Shown piece by piece: positions 1 through 6,502 of a DNA stretch of 24,648 bases. The stretch's first letter is position 1; every line of letters starts with the position of its first letter. The translations under genes and the position numbers were made by a program. The DNA is from a virus. Where the stretch lies: IMG/VR virus record IMGVR_UViG_3300034106_005852, positions 1 to 24,648 of that record; one strand, given 5' to 3'. The notes below the pieces were generated by a model. It searched no databases, was not told the DNA's origin, and saw only the letters and a list, made by a program, of their open reading frames with translations.

Positions 1-775
1 GTCTTGATCAAGAGTTGTGGCCGAGCCGGCGACGTAGTAAGTAGAATCACAGGAGTTGTAGCCGGTGTAGGTTGTCAGATCAAAATCTGCAACGCCGGCA
101 GTGTAAGCCACATTGTTCCAGCAGCCATTGCCGTCTGAATCAAGGTCAGTGCCTACGCCTGCGATGTAGTAAATGTTGTCACAGGAGTTGTAGCCGGTGT
201 AAGTCGCGGGGTCAAAATCTGCAACGCCGGCAGTGTACTCTATGTTGCTCCAGCAGCCGTTGCCGTCTTGATCAAGAGTTGTGGCCGCGCCGGCGACGTA
301 GTAAGTAGAATCACAGGAGTTGTAGCCGGTGTCAGTGGCGGGGTCAAACGAAACTGCGCCGTTGACGTAATATTTGTTATCTATACAGCCGTTGCCGTCT
401 GGATCAAGGCCAGTGCCTACGCCTGCGATGTAGTAAATGTTGTCACAGGAGTTGTAGCCGGTGTAGGTTGTCAGATCAAAATCTGCAACGCCAGCAGTGT
501 AAGCCACGGCGTTCCAACAGCCGTTGCCGCCTGAATCAAGGTAAGTGCCTACTCCGGCGATGTAGTAAATGTCGTCACAGGAGTTGTAGCCGGTGTAGGT
601 TGTCAGATCAAAATCTGCAACGCCAGCAGTGTAAGCCACGTTGTTCCAACAGCCGTTGCCGTCTGGATCAAGGTCAGTGACTACTCCGGCGATGTAGTAA
701 ATAAAATTACAGGGGTTGTAGCCGGTATAAGCCGTGAGGTCGACTTCTACACCGTTGTCATAAAGGTCGCCTTCC
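1..775 (-). repeat. 132-bp tandem repeats inside the tail fibre gene
   Basis: The hexamer cacagg (tacagg in the last copy) recurs at 48, 180, 312, 444, 576 and 708, exactly 132 bases apart each time, with similar flanks. One unit encodes 44 residues. Each unit has two diverged halves of about 23 and 21 residues: TGYNSCDNIYYIAGVGTDLD and GNGCWNNVAYTAGVADFDLT. Copies differ by scattered substitutions; for example, the copy near 350-410 encodes CIDNKYYVNGAVSFDPAT. More diverged half-units of shorter length continue up to about position 1000. The array continues past the left edge, so the copy number is unknown. Such arrays can expand or contract by recombination. Confidence 0.9.
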
Positions 776-2628
776 CAGCAGCCGTTGCCGTCTGAATCAA
801 GGTCAGTAAGTGCGCCGGCGATGTAGTAAGCGCCGCTCCAAAAGCCGGTGCCTGATTCTGGCAAATCGGTTTCAACGCTGGCGACCCAGTAAGACTCATT
901 CCAATAACCAGTGCCGGACGCGTTTAATCCCGTGCGGCGACCATTAATGTACCAATAGGCATCATCAATCCAACCAGTGACATCACTACTGTACGTGGCT
1001 GTGCCGGATATCGTGCCGCCGTCATCACGCGAACTGCCCAAGAATGTCGCGTTGCCAATTACGTCGCCTGTCTTGTAGGCGGTGTTAATAAAAATTGCAT
1101 TGCCTTTGACAGTGCCCAGCAAATTTGTACCGTCAAATACCCAAGTTAAAATTTCTTCGCCGGCTGAGTCTAGCGTGTCGCCCGTTACGTTACCGTTGGC
1201 GTAACCCGTTTCATCTACCACATAGCCGTTGCCGTACTGTTCGCTATCGGCCGCGGTCAGATACATAAACTTTGCATCGCCATTAACTGTGTTTCCTTGA
1301 TTGGTCGCCGTGTCGGAAAAAATAGCAAGTTCAGAACAATTTATGGTTCCAGTGACAACGACATCATTTTTAACGTAAACATTATCAGCCGTAATAGTGC
1401 CGGCAAATGTGCCAGACAAAATTACACCAGTAAGCGCGGTTACGGAACCAGCAGATGCCGCGCCAGAAATAACAACAAAGTCGTCTGCGGTCGGGAGTGT
1501 GGTAGCGGCTTGATCGTAATCGTCTGTCCAGTTGGCAAGCGTGCTTAAATTACCGGTAGAAAAGTAGTAAGTTGCAACATATCCGCCGTCTACGGAAGTA
1601 ATCGCTGCGGTATTTTGCGTCGTGCCGTCGGGGAACAGCAGCCCCGCGGAACTGATCTCCATGTTGCTTTCGCCTTCGCCCGGAAACCACAGCGGCGAAT
1701 CAACATAGATCGGCTGCGGCAGGCCGTCTGTGTCGCCAAGGTTTACTTTGCGCAGCCTACCGCCCTGCCAGTTCAACTCGTAACCGGCGGTGCAGATGAG
1801 CGAAATGCCGTTCTGGCCGCTAGTCATGTTGTCAAACGCGCCGACGCCAATACCCGAAAAGTTGCGGAGCGCGATCCCGCCATTAATAAACTCGCCTTCG
1901 TTCTCGGGGTCAGGGATACCCGCGACCACCAAGTTATTTACAAAAGTGGCGTCTTGCCCATATGCGACGATATCCGAACCAACAATGTGCGCGTTGGTTT
2001 GCTCGTTGATATCATTGTTGCGGCCGCCGAGAATACTGGAATATTCGCCGTCAGCGGTGTTATCCTTGCCGCCTACAACAACGCTGTAGTCTGATGTGGC
2101 GCTGTTGGTATTTTCGGCGCCAAGACCCACGAGACTACCGTCGCCGTCGCCGGCGACTATTAAGCCAACACCATCGGCGCCCGGTGGTCCGGCCTGTCCA
2201 ATAACTTCTACATACGCGGTGTCGCGCCAAACGTAGATACGACTTTCCGCCGCGTCGATATAGAAAGTTTCTGTGTTGCCGGTAAGCGGAAAAGACTCCG
2301 CAGTCGCGTAAGTAAATACTTGTTGCGGCCCCTCAACGCCGGCCGGGCCTTGCGGGCCAGTAGCGCCTGCTACACCTTGAGGGCCTGTAGCGCCTGCGCC
2401 GCTTGGGCCTGTAGCGCCCTGTGGTCCAGTGGCGCCTTGAGGGCCTGTAGCGCCTTGCGGGCCTGTGGCGCCTGAACCGCCACCCCCGCCGCCTATAGCG
2501 GCTGCTATCGCGCCGAGCGTGGTGCGTTTAGTTTGAAACGGCTGCGTAGCCGTATCGACAAGCGGAAGGATGTCATTTGCGCCGGGGGTTGACTTAAGCG
2601 GAAGCTCAGAGATTTTCTTGTTGGCCAT
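1..2628 (-). CDS. Tail fibre / spike protein with collagen-like and tandem repeats (C-terminus missing)
   Basis: An open frame of 876 codons runs from an ATG at 2628 through the left edge with no stop, so the C-terminus lies outside the window. The N-terminus (MANKKISELP, then a D-x-LPLVD segment) is the usual opening of phage tail fibre proteins. Residues about 43-100 form a collagen-like stretch of G-A-T-G-P-Q-G repeats. Residues about 150-200 contain GGKDN and GGRNN motifs like the beta-roll of YadA-type trimeric adhesins and phage spikes. From about residue 545 to the edge come repeats with a YxxGVxTDLDSDGNGCWN pattern, each 44-residue unit made of two related halves. A trimeric receptor-binding or adhesion fibre is inferred. 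It follows a run of small genes, 7 bases after the previous stop, with only a weak ribosome site. Family assignment is firm; the receptor is unknown. Confidence 0.85.
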   Translation of the reverse strand, partial: MANKKISELPLKSTPGANDILPLVDTATQPFQTKRTTLGAIAAAIGGGGGGSGATGPQGATGPQGATGPQGATGPSGAGATGPQGVAGATGPQGPAGVEGPQQVFTYATAESFPLTGNTETFYIDAAESRIYVWRDTAYVEVIGQAGPPGADGVGLIVAGDGDGSLVGLGAENTNSATSDYSVVVGGKDNTADGEYSSILGGRNNDINEQTNAHIVGSDIVAYGQDATFVNNLVVAGIPDPENEGEFINGGIALRNFSGIGVGAFDNMTSGQNGISLICTAGYELNWQGGRLRKVNLGDTDGLPQPIYVDSPLWFPGEGESNMEISSAGLLFPDGTTQNTAAITSVDGGYVATYYFSTGNLSTLANWTDDYDQAATTLPTADDFVVISGAASAGSVTALTGVILSGTFAGTITADNVYVKNDVVVTGTINCSELAIFSDTATNQGNTVNGDAKFMYLTAADSEQYGNGYVVDETGYANGNVTGDTLDSAGEEILTWVFDGTNLLGTVKGNAIFINTAYKTGDVIGNATFLGSSRDDGGTISGTATYSSDVTGWIDDAYWYINGRRTGLNASGTGYWNESYWVASVETDLPESGTGFWSGAYYIAGALTDLDSDGNGCWEGDLYDNGVEVDLTAYTGYNPCNFIYYIAGVVTDLDPDGNGCWNNVAYTAGVADFDLTTYTGYNSCDDIYYIAGVGTYLDSGGNGCWNAVAYTAGVADFDLTTYTGYNSCDNIYYIAGVGTGLDPDGNGCIDNKYYVNGAVSFDPATDTGYNSCDSTYYVAGAATTLDQDGNGCWSNIEYTAGVADFDPATYTGYNSCDNIYYIAGVGTDLDSDGNGCWNNVAYTAGVADFDLTTYTGYNSCDSTYYVAGSATTLDQD

Positions 2629-2635
2629 ATCTTAG

Positions 2636-2950
2636 TCACCGTTTGTAATCGTTTATATCGTCGTCATCGTCTTCTTCGTAACGATGGCGCGTTTTGTTTT
2701 TCTTGTCTGAATTTTTTACGCCCTCTAGCGCATCAGCCGCGCGAGTTAGCCATTTGGCCAATTTACGCGCGTCAGCCGCGGTCAATATTGGCGCCTGCTC
2801 GCCGAGCGTGTCGAAAACCACGCCGCTTTCAACGTAATCACCAGCCTCCCAGTCACCTGATTGTACGGACAATGTAGGCGCATCTTTTAAACCAGAAACA
2901 GCGTTTACAAACTGAATGTGATTGGGCGTGTTTTCTACAAGCGTAGCCAC
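2636..2950 (-). CDS. Hypothetical protein, 104 residues, acidic tail
   Basis: I do not recognise this protein. It starts at GTG (2950), about 11 bases after a GGAG that overlaps the stop of the upstream gene. The N-terminal 85 residues look globular: a beta-rich part (VQSGDWEAGDYVESGVVFD) is followed by a helix (TAADARKLAKWLTRAADALE). The last 25 residues are highly charged: a lysine/arginine patch (KKNKTRHR), then a run of glutamate and aspartate, ending NDYKR. It sits directly before the tail fibre gene in transcription order, so a small virion-assembly or regulatory role is possible, but nothing in the sequence shows one. Confidence 0.75.
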   Translation of the reverse strand: MATLVENTPNHIQFVNAVSGLKDAPTLSVQSGDWEAGDYVESGVVFDTLGEQAPILTAADARKLAKWLTRAADALEGVKNSDKKNKTRHRYEEDDDDDINDYKR

Positions 2951-2958
2951 TGAATTTA

Positions 2959-3222
2959 TTACTCCGTTAAGTCATCAAGGATAACAGGTGTGTGCTCGCC
3001 GGCCCAAAGACCGACAAATTTGCTGGAGAAATACTCTTCTACGTCTTCTGCTGACAAACCATCGGCAGCCAGTTTTTCGTAGATTTTGGCGCGGCTATAC
3101 ACGGCTACCGGGTCCCGATGACCGATATAGCCCAACCCCACAAGCGCCGACGCCATATTGTCGAAAAAATACGCTTCTGGATTTAAGTCCCCAAGCTGAT
3201 CGACTACGCTTTTCGGTTCCAT
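2959..3222 (-). CDS. Hypothetical protein, 87 residues
   Basis: This is a short acidic protein that I do not recognise. It starts at ATG (3222) behind a CGAGG ribosome site, two bases after the stop of the upstream gene, and ends 8 bases before the next gene, so the group is probably one operon. The sequence is mostly helical, with SALVGLGYIGHRDP and AVYSRAKIYEKLAADGLSAE, and has no cysteine cluster, signal peptide or membrane segment. The SAEDVEEYF part could be a small helix-turn-helix-like bundle, but this is a guess. It is supported as a gene by tight packing, start signal and coding-like composition. Confidence 0.7.
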   Translation of the reverse strand: MEPKSVVDQLGDLNPEAYFFDNMASALVGLGYIGHRDPVAVYSRAKIYEKLAADGLSAEDVEEYFSSKFVGLWAGEHTPVILDDLTE

Positions 3223-3224
3223 AT

Positions 3225-3731
3225 TTAAACCTCGCCGTCGATGTCTTCAAGAAACGTGGCAGCGATATCGCTTGCGCGGCGATAACCCTCTCGCACACCT
3301 CTCTGGTATTCCTGCGATCCGGCCGCCGCTGGACGTTCTGTTAAATCAGCAATGACGGCTAAACCAGCAATCATTTTATTACGTAGCTGGCGATATTCAA
3401 AAGAGCTTTTAATGACATCTGTGCCGACGCTGGAAACCGCCGCGTCCATTTGCGAGGAAATTTCGGGCTTTAGGCCCATATCTTGCAACAATTTTGTGCA
3501 GTGCACAAAAGTTGAATAATCCTCGAACGCCCCGGCTGTTTTTGACACATGCTTCTGAGCTAAAGCATGCAGCATAAAACAAATCTTGCGCAACGACTGA
3601 TTTACAGTGCGGTGCGGGGGACTTACGAGTAGCTGCCGCTCAATTCGGCGCGCCTCGGATTTAGATACAAAAATCTCGGATTCACGCTCTAGGTTTTGAG
3701 CGGCGATCTCCGGCGCGACCATTACTGCCAT
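3225..3731 (-). CDS. Hypothetical helical protein, 168 residues
   Basis: The family is not recognised. The ATG at 3731 has a good AGAAGGGA ribosome site about 8 bases upstream. That site and the first 50 bases of the gene lie inside the 3' end of the thymidylate kinase gene in another frame. The protein is largely helical: a charged N-terminal helix (SKSEARRIERQLL), a middle with SLRKICFMLHALAQKHV, and a C-terminal part (YQRGVREGYRRASDIAATFL). No catalytic motif, membrane segment or metal site is visible. Overlapping translation signals suggest it is co-translated with the kinase. Confidence 0.75.
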   Translation of the reverse strand: MAVMVAPEIAAQNLERESEIFVSKSEARRIERQLLVSPPHRTVNQSLRKICFMLHALAQKHVSKTAGAFEDYSTFVHCTKLLQDMGLKPEISSQMDAAVSSVGTDVIKSSFEYRQLRNKMIAGLAVIADLTERPAAAGSQEYQRGVREGYRRASDIAATFLEDIDGEV

Positions 3732-4365
3732 TTTTAGAATCCCTTCTCTTTGGCATACAGGTTTTAGACCCCTTCAACGCGGCAGACACAATTTTCATTA
3801 TCTGCCGGTGTGTTGTGTTCGGCGCCGAAGTTGCGTCGATAACGTGCGTAACTTGAGCGAAGTCGTCGCCTGCGTATGTAAGATAAGCGTCGCGCATTTT
3901 CTTGCGGTCGGCCATGCACCGGCGCTCATACCGGTCCCGAGGCTTGCCCATGCGCTTTTTGGCGTCTGTCGGCGAAATATCTAACAGAAAGCAGATATCC
4001 GGGTTTATGCCGGTCGTCCAGTCAAAAATATCGACAATCAGGGTCGGCTCAATGTCGTTCAGCGTGCCCTGATACACAAGCGTCGATAGCAGCCAGCGGT
4101 CGCAAATAATGACGTGATTATGCAACTTCGGTTCCATGTAAGACGCGAGTTCAGCACGGGCGGCAGAGAAAAGAAGCATTTGCGCAAACGGCGTAATCGG
4201 CCCGTCGTTGTCGAGCAGAATCTGGCGAATAGCGGTGCCTATTTTTGTAGTTCCGGGGTCGGCTACCAGTTCTGTTTTTACCTCGGCATCTTTAAGCGCC
4301 TGAAAGAGCATACGAGCCTGCGTGGTTTTGCCGGCCCCATCAATACCCTCAAAGCAGATAAACAC
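3682..4365 (-). CDS. tmk: Thymidylate (dTMP) kinase
   Basis: The enzyme phosphorylates dTMP to dTDP with ATP, supplying dTTP for phage replication in the cytoplasm. The P-loop FEGIDGAGKTTQ is at residues 5-16, the DRW motif at 89-91 with ST and YQG just after, and a basic LID-like segment near 139-149. The 227-residue length is normal plus a basic tail (KTCMPKRRDSKNGSNGR). I chose the GTG at 4365: GGAGG sits 5 bases upstream and the protein then begins MFICFEGIDG, as is usual for the family; an upstream TTG at 4377 is less likely. The usual E-P-G-G-T substrate loop reads D-P-G-T-T (residues 36-40), a small deviation that may alter substrate preference. It lies beside an HD-domain gene, so a nucleotide-metabolism pair is plausible. 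Confidence 0.9.
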   Translation of the reverse strand: MFICFEGIDGAGKTTQARMLFQALKDAEVKTELVADPGTTKIGTAIRQILLDNDGPITPFAQMLLFSAARAELASYMEPKLHNHVIICDRWLLSTLVYQGTLNDIEPTLIVDIFDWTTGINPDICFLLDISPTDAKKRMGKPRDRYERRCMADRKKMRDAYLTYAGDDFAQVTHVIDATSAPNTTHRQIMKIVSAALKGSKTCMPKRRDSKNGSNGRAGDRRSKPRA

Positions 4366-4380
4366 AGAGCCCTCCAATTA

Positions 4381-4707
4381 CTAGTTGCCCATAATTCGCA
4401 CAGACGCGTCTTGAACCGCACCCGAAGATCGCACGCTACCGCCATTGTTGCCAGTGATAGAAAAAGCAGGCATGCTTGCGACGGGCACTTCAGTAGGCGG
4501 CGCGACTGTCAGTAGATATTCGCTCCCGTCCGCAAAGCGAAGAGACATGCCATTGGTTGTGTGCCCGACCCCAATCAACCCGGAATCATTGAGCCATTTC
4601 GTAGCATATTCGCAGAAGGCGCGCAAGATACCGCCGTCACGCGAGTCGTGCGGGTCGGCTGCTTGGAAGTCACTCAGAATCTTTTTGAACATTTCGTTTA
4701 CTTGCAT
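4381..4707 (-). CDS. Hypothetical protein, 108 residues
   Basis: I do not recognise this protein. The start is set at ATG 4707 because a TGAGGTG ribosome site lies about 6 bases before it. A longer frame from 4761 would lack such a site and run 92 bases into the HD-domain gene. With the chosen start the overlap is 38 bases. The N-terminal half is helical (MFKKILSDF; ILRAFCEYATKWLND). A beta hairpin follows (GMSLRFADGSEYLLTVAPP), then a glycine/serine-rich tail (ITGNNGGSVRSSG). There is no catalytic motif. It lies between the HD protein and thymidylate kinase in one operon. Confidence 0.7.
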   Translation of the reverse strand: MQVNEMFKKILSDFQAADPHDSRDGGILRAFCEYATKWLNDSGLIGVGHTTNGMSLRFADGSEYLLTVAPPTEVPVASMPAFSITGNNGGSVRSSGAVQDASVRIMGN

Positions 4708-5434
4708 AACGCACCTCAGTTTTTGGCGTCTTTTGCTTACGCGACTTTTTAGAAGCGGCAATAGATTCTCTCAACGTTTTGGTATTTTGCAACGCTAATT
4801 TTTCGAGTCGGGCTTGCTGCTTGTGCGTTTTCAGCTTCTGACTGACCTCGATCAAAAGGTTCCGGGCAGCGTGCGCATATAGCCGCAAAATATAGTATTT
4901 GTTTGCGGCGTGGACGGCTAATAGATCTCCGTCTAGCTGCGCAAGTGTTTTTTTGATACGCGGCGCAAAGGTTAAACCAGAGGAATCGACCAAGGAGGAT
5001 AAATCTTTGGCGGTACAAATGATGTCAGCAACCGCGACAATTTGCGCGCCAACAGGACTTTGGCTTAGCCGCCCGCGAAACTCCATGTCGCGCTTCGTTT
5101 CAACAAGCCGAAAATCACGACTAATAGCGGCTACCATGGCGGCGATTTGTACATTTGCAACTTCGGCCACGCTCTCGAATGCGCAAGCGCTAACATTTAA
5201 TACGTCGTGCAGTAGGCCACAGTGCACAATTGCTGTGATGCTGTCTTTTGTATCGTCCGGCATATAGTCGGCGCGCATGTCCTGATACAACTCTGCGGCT
5301 ATTTTTTCGGCGTGCCGGGCCACTTGTTTGGAGTGCGCAACCAAACCTTCGCCCGATAAAGTCGTTTTTGAGGCGTAGCACTGCGCAGCAAATTGAATTG
5401 TTTTTTCCAGCGATAACTCGTCCGTCTTTTTCAT
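4670..5434 (-). CDS. HD-domain phosphohydrolase, (p)ppGpp-hydrolase-like
   Basis: The first 145 residues show an HD metal site: H34 in LVAHSKQVARHA, the H76-D77 pair in GLLHDVL (H71 nearby), and D137 in VAVADI. This order and spacing resemble the SpoT/MESH1 hydrolase branch of the HD family, which cuts (p)ppGpp or related nucleotides. The activity here is inferred, and a dNMP or dNTP phosphohydrolase is an alternative. Residues 150-254 form a helical, lysine-rich tail (KLKTHKQQARLEKLAL; KKSRKQKTPK) that could bind nucleic acid. The ATG at 5434 was chosen because GGAGG is 6 bases upstream; an in-frame start at 5455 has no such site. The gene overlaps the next by 38 bases and is followed by thymidylate kinase. 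Confidence 0.72.
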   Translation of the reverse strand: MKKTDELSLEKTIQFAAQCYASKTTLSGEGLVAHSKQVARHAEKIAAELYQDMRADYMPDDTKDSITAIVHCGLLHDVLNVSACAFESVAEVANVQIAAMVAAISRDFRLVETKRDMEFRGRLSQSPVGAQIVAVADIICTAKDLSSLVDSSGLTFAPRIKKTLAQLDGDLLAVHAANKYYILRLYAHAARNLLIEVSQKLKTHKQQARLEKLALQNTKTLRESIAASKKSRKQKTPKTEVRYASKRNVQKDSE

Positions 5435-5458
5435 GGGTGCCTCCGTGCACCCCAACTT

Positions 5459-6499
5459 TTAAACAAGCCGTAAAATTGATTGCCATCCTAGCTCAAATGA
5501 TTTGCGGCGTGAGTTGAGGTTATAGTTGATTTTTTTGTTCATGTTGTCAATGTGCCAAGGCTCGGCGATAAGCGTCTGTAGTACTTTTGCAAATCGGTCG
5601 TAGTCCGGCGCGGCATGGGGTACACCGTTTTCGTCAAAGTCGATTTTGGTCTTTACCAGCGCGCCGTTTGCGTCAGGATATACGAAATCAGTCTGGGGCG
5701 ATACAGCAAAAGTAAGTACTGGCGTTCCGCAATTAATAGACATTAAATTGCAGGCGCCAAAGTTATCGCACTCAGCGGGAAACACAGTTAAATCATGTTC
5801 GGCGAATATGGCCGGCCGCCTAGAAAAAGGTACGCCGCGCAAAACTTTAACTCGTTTAGTTTTCTGGCCGAGCCGTTGAAAAAACTTGGCAACCGCAGGA
5901 GAAAATTTGCTAGAAGAAATACATACCGTTAAATGCGCTTCCGGCATGTGCGTGATAAGGTTTTCTAAGTGATCCAGAAATACGCTCTGGGTGCAACGAG
6001 CGTTTCGGTCAAACCACGGCAACAAAAGTTTAATGTGCCGGTGATTTATATTGCCCTCTTTTTTGGTTACGGGCAACCCGGCATCAAAAGGAACAAGCGT
6101 GGTGTTGCGAAATTTGTACACACCATAAAACAACTCGCGGCATTCGGTCGACATCGCAATAACATGATCGGCTTGCTTAGCCGTTTTGCGAAACGGCGGA
6201 TTTAACTCCTGCCACATAGGCGCTAAAACCGTTAAAACTTTATTGCGTTTTGCGTAGTTAACCTGCTCGATGCGGGGGATGTGCGTCCACACAATAGACG
6301 TTTTGCTCTTAGCCCACGCAGTAAACGTTTGTTTTGTTTTGTGCGCAACAACGTTGTCGTAGCGGCACTTTAGCTTTGCCGGCTGGTTATCGGCATAGAT
6401 AGATACATCTACCCCGCGGGTGCGTAAAAAGTCCGCCAGCCGAACGGCAAAATAAGTCTGGTCGCACAGGGCGTAGTGCGTGTAGATGCCGATGCTCAT
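5459..6499 (-). CDS. Glycosyltransferase, GT-B fold, GT4-like
   Basis: This protein would transfer a sugar from a nucleotide-sugar donor; the acceptor is not known. Over 346 residues it has a Rossmann-like N-terminal half, beginning MSIGIYTHYALCDQTYFAVRLADFL, with a second strand at VSIYADN. The C-terminal half carries the GT4 signature region AECDNFGACNLMSINCGTPV at residues 242-261. The usual pair of glutamates (E-G-F-G and the E of lEAma) is replaced here by D245 and M253, so catalysis or donor binding may differ. The cysteine content is high. It starts three bases after the portal stop with only a weak ribosome site, suggesting coupling to portal translation. Virion, host surface or DNA glycosylation are all possible. 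Confidence 0.78.
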   Translation of the reverse strand: MSIGIYTHYALCDQTYFAVRLADFLRTRGVDVSIYADNQPAKLKCRYDNVVAHKTKQTFTAWAKSKTSIVWTHIPRIEQVNYAKRNKVLTVLAPMWQELNPPFRKTAKQADHVIAMSTECRELFYGVYKFRNTTLVPFDAGLPVTKKEGNINHRHIKLLLPWFDRNARCTQSVFLDHLENLITHMPEAHLTVCISSSKFSPAVAKFFQRLGQKTKRVKVLRGVPFSRRPAIFAEHDLTVFPAECDNFGACNLMSINCGTPVLTFAVSPQTDFVYPDANGALVKTKIDFDENGVPHAAPDYDRFAKVLQTLIAEPWHIDNMNKKINYNLNSRRKSFELGWQSILRLV

Positions 6500-6502
6500 T
6501 GT

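Noticed and set aside
72-680. Cysteine- and arginine-rich open frames on the plus strand
   Set aside because: They repeat with the same 132-bp period because they are the antisense of the fibre repeats, which have a clear fibre reading on the minus strand.
1-775. CRISPR-like direct repeats
   Set aside because: The units are contiguous with no unique spacers and they keep one reading frame across 132-bp multiples, so they are protein repeats.
1615-2094. Plus-strand frame of 159 codons
   Set aside because: It is antisense to the middle of the fibre gene, whose frame is open throughout.
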